Positions 52,253-60,966 are shown, counted from the stretch's first letter. The stretch is DNA of 64,000 nucleotides from Treponema pectinovorum (GCF_900497595.1 NZ_UFQO01000004.1:62001-126000), one strand, 5' to 3'. Notes: generated from the sequence alone by a model not told the origin. Made by a program: numbers and translations.

Positions 52253-53347
52253 ATGGAAAAAATAAATGTTGGTGTTTTGGGCGCAACTGGAATGGTTGGG
52301 CAGCGTTATATAAAACTTTTGGAAGACCATCCTTGGTTTAAAGTTACTTTTGTTGCTGCTTCTCCTCGCTCTGCAGGCAAACTCTACAAAGAGGCTGTCG
52401 AAAATCGCTGGCTTATTGGAACTGATATTCCAGAAGATGTAAAAAATCTTACTGTTCAAGACGCAAACAAGCCTGAAGCCGCATTAGGAAAGTGCCGTTT
52501 TGTCTTTTCTGCACTTGAAATGAGCAAAGATGAAATTAAAGCGCTCGAAAGTGCGTATGCGGCAGAAGGAATTCCTGTTGTTTCTAACGCTTCTGCAAAC
52601 CGGTGGACAGAAGATGTTCCAATGCTGATTCCAGAAATAAACTCTGCACACCTTGATGTAATTGCTGAACAAAAAAAACATCACGGTTGGGACAAGGGCT
52701 TTATCGCTGTAAAACCTAATTGTTCTCTACAAACATATATGATGCCGATTTTTGCCCTACAGCAGGCAGGCTATCCTATAAAGCGCATGGTTGTAACAAC
52801 TTTGCAGGCGGTTTCCGGGGCGGGTTATCCTGGAGTTGCTTCGTTTGATATGATTGACAACATCGTTCCGTTTATTGGCGGTGAAGAAGAAAAAACTGAA
52901 AAGGAATGTCTGAAGATTTTGGGCAAAGTTAATGGTGACATTATAGAAAATGCTCAAAAACCTCTGGTTTCTGCAACCTGCACGAGAGTTCCTGTTATAG
53001 ACGGACACACTGCATCTGTAAATCTGGAATTTGACCTTCCCGATGAAAAAAAACCGACTTTGGAAGAGATTCTAAGAGTTTGGGAGAATTTTAGTTCTGT
53101 TCCCCAAGAGTTGAAATTGCCTTCTGCGCCAGAAAAACCAATCGTTTACAGAACAGAAGAAAATCGCCCTCAGCCTTGTCGTGATAGGGAAACTCAAAAA
53201 GGTATGGCATGTGTTATTGGCAGGCTTAGAAAATGCAGCGTTTTTGACATAAAATTTGTCGCTTTGAGCCACAACACAAAACGTGGTGCTGCAATGGGTG
53301 GCATTTTAAATGCAGAACTTTTAAAAGCGAAAGGCTTTTTTGGCTGA
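52253..53347 (+). CDS. asd: aspartate-semialdehyde dehydrogenase
   Basis: Reduces aspartyl phosphate to aspartate semialdehyde, the substrate of dapA. The 364-residue protein opens with the NADP-binding GVLGATGMVGQRYI; the active-site Cys is in AVKPNCSLQTYM and the substrate region includes QAVSGAGYPGV and the His of VPVIDGHTA. The build matches the archaeal/fungal-type ASADH rather than the E. coli one. Start is ATG 52253 with CGGAGT seven bases upstream; the frame is open for 31 codons farther up but those bases are the R1 repeat. lysA follows after 32 bases. Confidence 0.95.
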   Translation: MEKINVGVLGATGMVGQRYIKLLEDHPWFKVTFVAASPRSAGKLYKEAVENRWLIGTDIPEDVKNLTVQDANKPEAALGKCRFVFSALEMSKDEIKALESAYAAEGIPVVSNASANRWTEDVPMLIPEINSAHLDVIAEQKKHHGWDKGFIAVKPNCSLQTYMMPIFALQQAGYPIKRMVVTTLQAVSGAGYPGVASFDMIDNIVPFIGGEEEKTEKECLKILGKVNGDIIENAQKPLVSATCTRVPVIDGHTASVNLEFDLPDEKKPTLEEILRVWENFSSVPQELKLPSAPEKPIVYRTEENRPQPCRDRETQKGMACVIGRLRKCSVFDIKFVALSHNTKRGAAMGGILNAELLKAKGFFG

Positions 53348-53379
53348 TACATTTCTTTGTGTGGTAAAAAAGTAAAAAT

Positions 53380-54648
53380 ATGAAAAAGACATTTCCATTA
53401 AACCATGAACAATTAAAATCTCTCGTAGAAAAATATCCGACTCCGTTTTACATCTATGATGAAAAAGCGATTCGCGAAAATATGAGGCGCTTTACAAAGG
53501 CATTTTCAATTTTCCCAAAATTTAGAGAGCACTTTGCGGTAAAAGCGTGTCCTAATCCATATCTTCTAAAGATATTGGCACAGGAAGGTTGCGGGGCAGA
53601 TTGTTCAAGCTTGCCAGAACTCATGCTTTGCGAAATTGCTGGCATAAAGAAAGACAAGGTTATTTTTACTTCAAACGAAACTCCTGCGAACGAGTTTAAA
53701 TATGCATATGCAAATTCAAATATAATAAATTTGGACGATTTTACTCATATCGATTTTTTGGAGAAAACTCTCGGTCACCTGCCAAAAACTTTGTGTTTTA
53801 GATACAATCCTGGTTCTGCAAAACATGGTTGTAATTCAATAATTGGTAAACCCGAAGAAGCAAAATACGGTCTTACCCGCGAGCAGATGATAGAAGCGTA
53901 TAGAATTGCAAAAGAAAAAGGCGTAGAACATTTTGGTTTACACACGATGGTCGCTTCCAATGAGTTAAATGTAGATTTTTTTGTCGATACAGCAAAACTT
54001 GTATTTGAACTTGCGGTGGAAGTAAAAGAGAAGACTGGAGTTAGAATCGAATTTGCAGACTTGGGCGGAGGAATAGGGATTCCTTATAAGCCAGAGCAAA
54101 AAGCAGTTGATTACGAAGAGCTTGCAAAAAAGATAAGGGCAGAATACGACAAAATAATAGTTCCTGCAGGCTTAGACCCAATTGGTGTATATTGGGAGTG
54201 TGGAAGACCCATAACAGGTCCTTACGGCTGGCTTGTTTCAACGGCGATTCACGAAAAACATATCTACCGCGAATACATAGCGTTAGATAGCTGCATGGCA
54301 GACTTGATGAGGCCTGGAATGTACGGAGCGTATCACGAAATAACAGTTTCTGGAAAAGAAGACGCCGCAAAGGATAACGTTTACGATGTTGTAGGTTCGC
54401 TCTGCGAAAACTGCGACAAATTTGCAATACAAAGACAGCTTCCAAAAATTGATATGGGAGACCTTGTTATAATTCACGATGCTGGTGCACACGGAAGGGC
54501 GATGGGCTACAATTACAACGGCAAATTACGTTGCGGAGAACTCTTATTGCGCGAAGACGGAACAGTTGTAGAAATAAGGCGAAAAGAAACAATAAACGAC
54601 TTGTTTTTAACCTTAGACTTAGACGGAGTCGAAAAGTTTAAGGCATAA
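53380..54648 (+). CDS. lysA: diaminopimelate decarboxylase-type PLP enzyme
   Basis: Fold-type III PLP enzyme, 422 residues, predicted to convert meso-diaminopimelate to lysine. The PLP Lys is in HFAVKACPNPYLL near residue 50; other signatures are GADCSSLPEL, FADLGGGIGIPY (glycine loop for phosphate), WECGRPITGPYGW and the C-terminal LCENCDKFA and IHDAGAHGRAMGYNYNG. The decarboxylase assignment within the alanine-racemase-like family is supported by its position after dapA and asd. Some motifs differ from E. coli LysA (for example FGLHTMVASN), so a related decarboxylase is a minor alternative. A probable terminator follows. Confidence 0.88.
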   Translation: MKKTFPLNHEQLKSLVEKYPTPFYIYDEKAIRENMRRFTKAFSIFPKFREHFAVKACPNPYLLKILAQEGCGADCSSLPELMLCEIAGIKKDKVIFTSNETPANEFKYAYANSNIINLDDFTHIDFLEKTLGHLPKTLCFRYNPGSAKHGCNSIIGKPEEAKYGLTREQMIEAYRIAKEKGVEHFGLHTMVASNELNVDFFVDTAKLVFELAVEVKEKTGVRIEFADLGGGIGIPYKPEQKAVDYEELAKKIRAEYDKIIVPAGLDPIGVYWECGRPITGPYGWLVSTAIHEKHIYREYIALDSCMADLMRPGMYGAYHEITVSGKEDAAKDNVYDVVGSLCENCDKFAIQRQLPKIDMGDLVIIHDAGAHGRAMGYNYNGKLRCGELLLREDGTVVEIRRKETINDLFLTLDLDGVEKFKA

Positions 54649-54688
54649 AAAATCTGCATCTGGAAGCATTCTGTATAAAGCGTAGGAT

Positions 54689-54722
54689 AAATCCGACAGC
54701 TGTATAAGGTGTCAGATTTTTA
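54689..54722 (+). terminator. probable terminator after lysA
   Basis: AAATC-c-GACA pairs with TGTC-a-GATTT (54689-54698 with 54710-54719; one mismatch), T-rich at the end. Weaker than the other terminators here. Confidence 0.45.
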
Positions 54723-54825
54723 CAAAACGGCAGTTTATCAAACCAATTTTGATTTTATCAAATCATAAGATTTTTCCAAAACGAATTTCTGGAATTTGCT
54801 AAAAACTGCGATTGCCAACAGTTTG

Positions 54826-56331
54826 TTAAAACGGTGCTTTGCTCACAAAATGCATTCTCTCGTTTGTTTTAGGATGAATAAAATTCAATTCGCTTGAATG
54901 CAGCATCAGTCGCTCTCCTTTTTTGCAAGAGCCATACAAGCTGTCGCCAATTATTGCAAGAGCAAAACCGTGGCTGTCTGCGCTCAAAAGCCTAAGCTGG
55001 TGCGTTCGCCCCGTAAGCGGAACAAAACAAATCCTAGTTACATTTTTACGCGTTCCGTCCGGGCAAGTATACCTTTCTACGCCCAAAACCTGCCATCGAG
55101 TTACAGCACTTTTTCCGTTTACGCTGTCCCAAATTTGATGCGGCCGATTTTCAACATCAAGCCTAAAAAAAAGCTCCATCTGCCCAGATTCCGCAAAACC
55201 TTTTTTTGCAAGAACGCCGTCCAGCAAAGCGATGTATTTTTTTTCAACCTGCTTTAATTCAAATTGCCTGTTCAAGTTTCTGTGTGCTTCTTTAGTAAAA
55301 GCCAAAACCATAAGCCCACTCGTTTCCATATCAAGCCTGTGCACCGCCGGCTGTTCAATGCAATCTGGAAAAAGCGCTCTAACCCTGCTCGTAACGCAGT
55401 CTTTTTTGTCCTCTGTGCGACCGGGAACGCTCAAAAGTCCGCTTTCTTTATTTATAACGATAATTTCGTCGTCTCTATAAACTATTTCCAGTCCAAGAAT
55501 TTTTGGCAAAATCAAACCACATCGCAAATCGCAAGGATTTTCAAGTTTTAATTTATTTAGGGCGTTCGGTGCGTTATCCGCACCGTCGGGCTTTTCAGGG
55601 TTCCGCTTTCGCTCCATTGGCGTCAAGACGCCAACGGCTTCGCCGCCCTTACAATCCCTAACGCATTCATCTTTGATTTTAAAATTGATTTTTGTCTGTG
55701 CCATGCTCAACGGTATCAAATTATTTTTAAAAGCATAATTTAATAGTTTAGGCTCACAACAGTCGCCGGTTCCAGTTGGTGGAAGTTTTGTTTTTTCTCC
55801 CAAGGAAAAAGAATCGTTTATAATGTCTAAAAGTTTTCTTTTTTTGCCGTCTGCACAATAAAACTCGTATTGTTCAAATACTTTAAGCAAAGATTCATCG
55901 CAAAGTTTACTGCGAATATCTTTTAATTCCGCGAGATTTTTTTTTAAGTCTTTAAGAATTTCTTTGTCATTTTCGCTTTTGTTTTTAATGCGCGCTTCAA
56001 TAAGATTTATCTCGTTTGTGAGCTCGTGAATCTCTTTGTCGTTTTTTTCTAAGGCAGTTTGAATTTCTTTTGCACTTACAATATTTTCAACAAAAACTCC
56101 AGGCAGAAAACCTTCGAGCTTAAAGCTTATCCCAGAAACTGTTATCAAATTTACAATTTTCGATGCATCATTTTTTTCTCTGCAAAGCATAGCGCCAAGC
56201 ATTAACGAAGAAATTTTCCTCTCATCCGAAAGTCTGGCTTGTCTAATCAAACGCACTTTGCCTTCATTTAAAAGTTCAACCAAAGTAGAAAGCACTAAAC
56301 AAGCCGCATTTTCGTCAAACGGAGGAAACAT
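54826..56331 (-). CDS. RluA-family pseudouridine synthase with repeat-derived insertion
   Basis: Converts specific uridines of rRNA or tRNA to pseudouridine; target unknown. Residues about 290-500 are a complete RluA domain with catalytic Asp in VHRLDMETSG and the LTGRTHQLR segment. An N-terminal region with a coiled coil (about 95-145) precedes, as in the larger RluA relatives that read DCCxPKLLNYA and then CRGKCxPIL. Here that linker holds DCCEPKLLNYA, then a stretch of about 38 residues encoded by an R1 repeat, then CDLRCGLILPKIL. The frame is intact. It precedes an S1-domain gene's end by six bases but on the same strand downstream of it. Confidence 0.88.
   Translation of the reverse strand: MFPPFDENAACLVLSTLVELLNEGKVRLIRQARLSDERKISSLMLGAMLCREKNDASKIVNLITVSGISFKLEGFLPGVFVENIVSAKEIQTALEKNDKEIHELTNEINLIEARIKNKSENDKEILKDLKKNLAELKDIRSKLCDESLLKVFEQYEFYCADGKKRKLLDIINDSFSLGEKTKLPPTGTGDCCEPKLLNYAFKNNLIPLSMAQTKINFKIKDECVRDCKGGEAVGVLTPMERKRNPEKPDGADNAPNALNKLKLENPCDLRCGLILPKILGLEIVYRDDEIIVINKESGLLSVPGRTEDKKDCVTSRVRALFPDCIEQPAVHRLDMETSGLMVLAFTKEAHRNLNRQFELKQVEKKYIALLDGVLAKKGFAESGQMELFFRLDVENRPHQIWDSVNGKSAVTRWQVLGVERYTCPDGTRKNVTRICFVPLTGRTHQLRLLSADSHGFALAIIGDSLYGSCKKGERLMLHSSELNFIHPKTNERMHFVSKAPF
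55567..55680 (-). repeat. dispersed repeat R1, copy 5, inside a coding sequence
   Basis: Within the pseudouridine synthase gene, equivalent to residues about 218-255. GGGCTTTTCAGGGTTCCGCT and CGGCTTCGCCGCC with AATCCCT match the R1 core in the orientation of the 6449 copy. Perfect stems here are CGGTGCG/CGCACCG (55567-55573 with 55579-55585) and TTGGCGT/ACGCCAA (55617-55623 with 55628-55634). The TTTTTGC hairpin of the other copies is lacking. The frame is not broken. Confidence 0.75.
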
Positions 56332-56337
56332 ATTTTT

Positions 56338-57447
56338 TTACTTTTTTAACAGTGCTGCAAAAGGATTGTAAGTTTCGCCCTCATCTTCATTTTGGTGCGA
56401 CATAAAATTTTCTGCTTGTTCATCCTGCTCTACAGAAGTTGCAGGAGAAAGTGAAATTCTCTTTTCCTTTGCGCCAATTTTTTGAACAACAACATCAAAA
56501 TCCTGGCCAACTTTAAACTTTTTGCTCAAATTTGTGTTTGCACCAACATCTTTAAGTTCGCTTATGTGAACAAGTCCATCTATTCCTGGCAAAAGATTTA
56601 CAAACAGTCCAAACGCTTGAATTCTTGCGATTTTTCCTGTAATTTTCTGCCCAATTTTTAAAGAGTCGCCGGCAGTTTGCCAAGGGTCTTTTTCCAAAGC
56701 CTTTATGCTCAGGCTTACTTTTGAGCGGTCAGGATGCGCTGTATTCCAGTCTGCGCTTATCACTTTCGCTTCAATTTCTTGTCCTACGCTTAAAAATTCG
56801 CTTACATCGTTTACACGAGTGTGGCTTATTTCGCTTACAGGTAAAAGCGCCTGGAAACCGTCCAAATCTACAAAGGCTCCATAAGACTGAATCGATTTTA
56901 TCTTACCTTTTACGATTTTTCCTACAGTTAGTTTTCCAGAGAGCGAATTTACTTTTTCATTTTCTGCCTTTTCTTCAAGCTTTCGGTTGGAAACGATTAT
57001 GTTTTTTCCTTCGTTTTTAAATTCTGTAATCAAAAATGGAATGCTTCGACCAATGTATTCTTCTGGTTCTAGTCTATTTTTATATCCCATCTGGCTAAAA
57101 GGGCAGAATGCACGCGTGTTGCCAATTTTTATTTCAAATCCGCCTTTTATCTGCTTTTCTACAAGCCCCTCCACTGGAATTTCGCCTTTAAATGCGCTTT
57201 CTAAAATTTCTGTTCCCGCGTTTTCGCCTTTGAGTTTTGTCGTAAAATGCAGTTCATCGCGTTTGTTGCCGGTAAAATATACTTTTATCTTGTCGCCTTC
57301 TTTTACAGTGCAATTTCCGTTTTCGTCAACAAACTCTGCTTTATCAACAAAACCTTCGCTTTTAAGCCCCAAATCTATAAAAACAGTATCTCCAGAAATT
57401 AAAACAACTGTGGTTTCAATTTCGTCGCCAGCGTTAAATTTGTTCAT
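56338..57447 (-). CDS. protein with four S1 RNA-binding domains (RpsA-like)
   Basis: A 369-residue cytoplasmic protein made of four consecutive S1 domains, roughly residues 5-75, 85-165, 175-255 and 265-345; best preserved are GKIKSIQSYGAFVDLDGFQALLP and GKIARIQAFGLFVNLLPGID, with VHISEL. Ribosomal protein S1 homologues usually have four to six such domains, so it may be the S1 of this organism or an additional RNA-binding factor. ATG 57447 is preferred: AGGAG lies five bases before; ATG 57450 is the alternative. The short acidic tail is poorly conserved. Confidence 0.82.
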   Translation of the reverse strand: MNKFNAGDEIETTVVLISGDTVFIDLGLKSEGFVDKAEFVDENGNCTVKEGDKIKVYFTGNKRDELHFTTKLKGENAGTEILESAFKGEIPVEGLVEKQIKGGFEIKIGNTRAFCPFSQMGYKNRLEPEEYIGRSIPFLITEFKNEGKNIIVSNRKLEEKAENEKVNSLSGKLTVGKIVKGKIKSIQSYGAFVDLDGFQALLPVSEISHTRVNDVSEFLSVGQEIEAKVISADWNTAHPDRSKVSLSIKALEKDPWQTAGDSLKIGQKITGKIARIQAFGLFVNLLPGIDGLVHISELKDVGANTNLSKKFKVGQDFDVVVQKIGAKEKRISLSPATSVEQDEQAENFMSHQNEDEGETYNPFAALLKK

Positions 57448-57627
57448 CATTTCTCCTGTAAAACTTTTGTCAGTTTTTTAACTTTTAACATAAATAAGTT
57501 TTAGCGTGAATTTTTATTTTCAGTTAAGATACAACAAATTCATTGTTTATAAAAGGAAGGCACAAAAAAATCGATTTTCGTTTGTAGGAGCAAGTGGATT
57601 TTGGTCAATTTTTTTTATCGTAATTTT

Positions 57628-58410
57628 TTAAAATATCGAATGAATAAGATTATATGCAACAGACCCTTCTGGCGGAGTTGGCGGCAAGTCTTGCAGGCTA
57701 AACCAGTTTGCGTCAGTTAGTTCTTCTTCTTGAATTTTTATTTCGCCGCTTTCCCATTCGCAGGTAAACGCTAACATAAGCTGGTCTGGATAAGGCCAAG
57801 CCTGACTTGCAACATAGCGGATATTTTTTACATTTAAGGAAGTTTCTTCTTTTACTTCCCTTGCAACTGTCTGCTCTATTGTTTCACCGATTTCCACAAA
57901 GCCTGCAATGCAAGTGTAAAAATTCGTCGCGCGATTTTTGTGCTTTGCAAGGAGAATTTTATCATCTTTTTTTACAAGTATTATTACAGCAGGTTCAATT
58001 TGAGGAAAATATTGCCTTCCGCATTGAACGCAAACTTTTGCTACAAAACATTCGTCGTCTTTTAAAGCTCCACCACAAAAACTACAGTAGCGATTGTCCC
58101 TTCTAAAATTTAAAAGTCCCTTTGCCCTTGCGGCTTTTTTTACGGAAAAAGGCTCATTTTTTGCATCCCAAAAGTATTTTCGTAAAGGAATTTCTTCGCA
58201 ACCTGCTGGCGTTGGGCAGTTTTTTTCGAGTTCAACTGCAGAAAGATCGTATTCTTCGTCGTTAAACCAATCAGAAGCGACGTTCAAATCAAAACATCGT
58301 TTTAATGTTTTTTCTTCTGGGAGTTTTCCGTTTTGCAAGATTATGTTATTTCCGCAAAAGAGAAATTTATCTTTCATAAAGCGTTCAAGTTTTTTAGAAA
58401 TAAGAGCCAT
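57628..58410 (-). CDS. nudC: NAD(H) pyrophosphatase NudC-type Nudix hydrolase
   Basis: Hydrolyses NADH to NMNH and AMP and can remove NAD caps from RNA. The 260-residue protein has a zinc ribbon (CSFCGG ... CVQCGRQYFP), a complete Nudix box GFVEIGETIEQTVAREVKEE and the NudC signature SQAWPYPDQLM (SQPWPFPxS in E. coli) that separates this subfamily from other Nudix proteins. The N-terminal 90 residues form the variable NudC lead domain. No ribosome site is obvious at ATG 58410; an ATG 11 codons in is possible. It has no operon partner. Confidence 0.93.
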   Translation of the reverse strand: MALISKKLERFMKDKFLFCGNNIILQNGKLPEEKTLKRCFDLNVASDWFNDEEYDLSAVELEKNCPTPAGCEEIPLRKYFWDAKNEPFSVKKAARAKGLLNFRRDNRYCSFCGGALKDDECFVAKVCVQCGRQYFPQIEPAVIILVKKDDKILLAKHKNRATNFYTCIAGFVEIGETIEQTVAREVKEETSLNVKNIRYVASQAWPYPDQLMLAFTCEWESGEIKIQEEELTDANWFSLQDLPPTPPEGSVAYNLIHSIF

Positions 58411-58485
58411 ATAAAAAGAATATCATGAAAAACTTTTGACGATGCTTAAAATATTGTTTTTGAAAATCTTTGCAGAATCAAATTT

Positions 58486-59328
58486 TTAAACTCTTTTTCT
58501 GTATGAAAGCGGAGTGCAGCCGTAGTTTTTAAAGAAGAGCCTGTTGAAGTAGCTTTGATCTGTAAAACCGCAATTCAAAGAAATTTCTGCAATGCTGTTC
58601 GTAGTTGAGCGCAAAAAATCGCAGCTTACTTCAAGCCTGTGTCTATTTAAAAAAGCTATTGGAGAAATTGAAGCATAATGTCTGAATAATTTTGTGCATT
58701 GACTTCTGCTTACGCATCCTGAACTTGCTATATTGTTCAAAGTTAAAGGCTTTGAATAATTTAAATATATGTATTCTGCCATTTTTTGTTGAGTTAAGGC
58801 ATTGTTGTCAAAAACAAGATTTTGCGATGAACTTTTGTATGCAATGTAAAGGTGCTTGCAGATTTTATATATTTCCGACATCGCCTCAAATTCGTAGCCT
58901 ATTTCCTTTTCTGCGAGCAATTTTTGAATGTGATTTATTGAGATTGTAAAATTTATCGCAGAAATCGTATCGCTATCAAATTTTGCATGCGAAAAAAGAG
59001 GGTCTTCCAAAATCTGCTGCATATGTTTTTCGTAGATAAAAGAATTTTGTGATATTAAACTTGTTCCCAAAATAAAAACTGTCTGCAAAGTATTTTTATC
59101 TTTTGTGTATATAAGATGAAGTTGCTTCCTGTTTATAAAGCAGACATCACCTTTTTTTAGAGTGAACTCAAGTCCAGAAGTCTTGCAGACAAGGCTTCCT
59201 TCTATAACGCAGACCATTTCTATATTTTCATGCCAATGCGACATTGCGCTGTGCTCGGTTTGTTTTTCAAAACTCTCTGTTTTGCAGTAAAGAGGAAATT
59301 GATTGTTTTCAAAGTGAAGTGTTTCCAT
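58486..59328 (-). CDS. AraC-family transcription regulator
   Basis: A 280-residue regulator with an N-terminal cupin-like sensing domain (HWHENIEMVCVIEGSL, FTLKKGDVCFINRKQLHLIY) and a C-terminal double helix-turn-helix: LNNIASSGCVSRSQCTKLFR and IAEISLNCGFTDQSYFNRLF followed by the GCTPLSYRKR ending of the family. Cupin AraC proteins usually sense sugars or other small molecules. It is divergent from the peroxiredoxin gene across a 172-base gap, which makes that gene a possible target, although the link is positional only. Confidence 0.92.
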   Translation of the reverse strand: METLHFENNQFPLYCKTESFEKQTEHSAMSHWHENIEMVCVIEGSLVCKTSGLEFTLKKGDVCFINRKQLHLIYTKDKNTLQTVFILGTSLISQNSFIYEKHMQQILEDPLFSHAKFDSDTISAINFTISINHIQKLLAEKEIGYEFEAMSEIYKICKHLYIAYKSSSQNLVFDNNALTQQKMAEYIYLNYSKPLTLNNIASSGCVSRSQCTKLFRHYASISPIAFLNRHRLEVSCDFLRSTTNSIAEISLNCGFTDQSYFNRLFFKNYGCTPLSYRKRV

Positions 59329-59500
59329 AATCTTTAGTCCGATTGTAAATTAAAAATCAAAGAAAAACAATAAAAATCCAATTTATAGCCGATTATCCTA
59401 AAAATATATCATTTTATACTATATTTGTGAGTTTTTGTAGAATATTATCTAAATCGAAAGGCAGACAGATGATGTCTTATAAAATTAAGGAGGTTTTTTT

Positions 59501-60175
59501 ATGGAAGAAACAAAAAACACAATGCCTTTGATTGGTGAATATGCACCAGCTTTTAAGGCTGTAACAACTCAGGGACCTATAAATTTTCCTGAAGATTATA
59601 AGGGAAAATGGGTAATTCTTTTTTCGCATCCGGCAGATTTTACGCCAGTTTGCACAACCGAATTTATGACTTTTGGTTCGATGATTGACGAGTTTAAATC
59701 TATGAACACAGAACTGATTGGTCTTTCTGTGGATTCTTTGTATTCTCATATCGCTTGGCTCAGAAAAATTCAGGAACTTGAGTGGAAAGATAAAAAGCAC
59801 ATCAACGTAACTTTCCCTCTTATAGAAGATATCCGAATGGAAGTTGCAAATAAGTACGGAATGATTCAGCCGGGAGCTTCAAATACTCAGGCTGTTAGGG
59901 CGGTTTTTATAATCGATCCAAAAGCAAAAATCCGAACGATTTTGTATTATCCTTTGAGCACTGGACGCAATTTTGACGAAATAAAACGCATAATACAGGC
60001 TTTGCAAAAAGCAGATTCAGAAAATTGTGCAACTCCTGCTGATTGGCGCCCTGGAGATGATGTTATTGTTCCAACTGCTGGAAGTTGTGGTACTGCTAAA
60101 GAGCGGATGGAAAGCAAAGACGACGACCAATATTGTCTTGACTGGTTTATGTGTTTTAGAAGAGAAAAAAAATAA
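59501..60175 (+). CDS. peroxiredoxin (Prx6/AhpC class)
   Basis: Thiol peroxidase of 224 residues. The peroxidatic Cys lies in HPADFTPVCTTEF near residue 49, preceded by the family's WVILFSHPADFTPVC strand; the active-site Arg is in NTQAVRAVFIID. Length and the C-terminal ATPADWRPGDDVIVP domain match the Prx6-like group. Additional cysteines near the end (SCGTAK, YCLDWFMCF) could act as resolving residues. A very strong AAGGAGG ribosome site suggests high expression. Relevant to oxygen tolerance of an anaerobic spirochaete. A terminator follows; divergent AraC regulator upstream. Confidence 0.93.
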   Translation: MEETKNTMPLIGEYAPAFKAVTTQGPINFPEDYKGKWVILFSHPADFTPVCTTEFMTFGSMIDEFKSMNTELIGLSVDSLYSHIAWLRKIQELEWKDKKHINVTFPLIEDIRMEVANKYGMIQPGASNTQAVRAVFIIDPKAKIRTILYYPLSTGRNFDEIKRIIQALQKADSENCATPADWRPGDDVIVPTAGSCGTAKERMESKDDDQYCLDWFMCFRREKK

Positions 60176-60199
60176 TTTCCATTAAGCATTGAATTTTTT

Positions 60200-60248
60200 A
60201 AGCACCTATAAAATTGTGGGTTTCCATTTTTTTTAAGGTGCTTTTTTT
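60200..60248 (+). terminator. intrinsic terminator after the peroxiredoxin gene
   Basis: AAGCACCT/AGGTGCTT 8-base stem (60200-60207 with 60236-60243), long loop, followed by a T run. Confidence 0.75.
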
Positions 60249-60310
60249 ATTTTAAATCTTTATGGCTACAGTCTTGATTTTTCTGTAAGATATAACGCGA
60301 GGTGATTTTT

Positions 60311-60808
60311 ATGAAAGTTGCAATTTTTTTTGGCTCAAAATCCGATTCTGAAGTTATGAAAAAGTCGGCAGATATTCTTAGTGAATTTGGTGTTGAGTAC
60401 AAAGCTTTTATAATTTCTGCACACAGAGCAGGTGCTCTCTTGCACGAAACTGTAAAAAAAGTTGAGCGTGAAGGTTTTGAAGTTATTATTGCAGGCGCAG
60501 GTCTTGCGGCTGCTCTTCCTGGTGTTATTGCTGGCATTACAACTTTGCCTGTAATTGGAGTTCCGCTTGAATGTGTTACTCCGGGTAAGTCAAATGGGCT
60601 TGGGGGGATGGATGCACTTTTGTCCATTGTACAAATGCCTCCGCAAATTCCAGTTGCAACGGTTGGAATAAACTCTTCGAAAAATGCGGCTTATCTTGCT
60701 GTACAAATTCTTGCGATAAAATATCCAATTTTAAGAGAAAAACTTATTGATTTTAGAAAAAAACTTGCTGAAGAAGCAGCTAAATGTGGTCTTGAAGTAA
60801 GCCTATAA
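60311..60808 (+). CDS. purE: N5-carboxyaminoimidazole ribonucleotide mutase (PurE, class I pattern)
   Basis: Purine biosynthesis, forming CAIR. The 165-residue protein shows IFFGSKSDSEVM (phosphate loop), the active-site His in IISAHRAGALL and the GLGGMDALLSIVQMP-type segment of class I (bacterial, PurK-dependent) enzymes. T. denticola is known for a class II PurE (AIR carboxylase), from which this differs. No purK is present in the window. Start ATG 60311 with GAGGTGA six bases before; a GTG three codons upstream lies inside that ribosome site. It precedes purM and purN across a hairpin-rich gap. Confidence 0.9.
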   Translation: MKVAIFFGSKSDSEVMKKSADILSEFGVEYKAFIISAHRAGALLHETVKKVEREGFEVIIAGAGLAAALPGVIAGITTLPVIGVPLECVTPGKSNGLGGMDALLSIVQMPPQIPVATVGINSSKNAAYLAVQILAIKYPILREKLIDFRKKLAEEAAKCGLEVSL

Positions 60809-60851
60809 TGACAGGCGAGACACAATTTTATATAATCTGAACAATATTTTT

Positions 60852-60943
60852 AGCCCGCATTGGAGCAATCAAGGCTTTGCCTTGAGTCCGAAAGGACCGA
60901 GGGCACCGAGTTGCGCAAAGGCGGTCGAGTAAAAAGACTCGCT
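60852..60943 (+). repeat. GC-rich element with three tandem hairpins before purM
   Basis: Consecutive perfect stems: TCAAGGC-ttt-GCCTTGA (60869-60885), GTCC-gaaa-GGAC with a GNRA loop (60886-60897) and CGAGT-aaaaag-ACTCG (60926-60941). It fills the gap between purE and purM. Composition resembles the R1/R2 elements, but sequence does not clearly match either. It could be a repeat or a structured leader. Confidence 0.6.
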
Positions 60944-60966
60944 TCTAAAATTTTTGGAGAAAAAAA

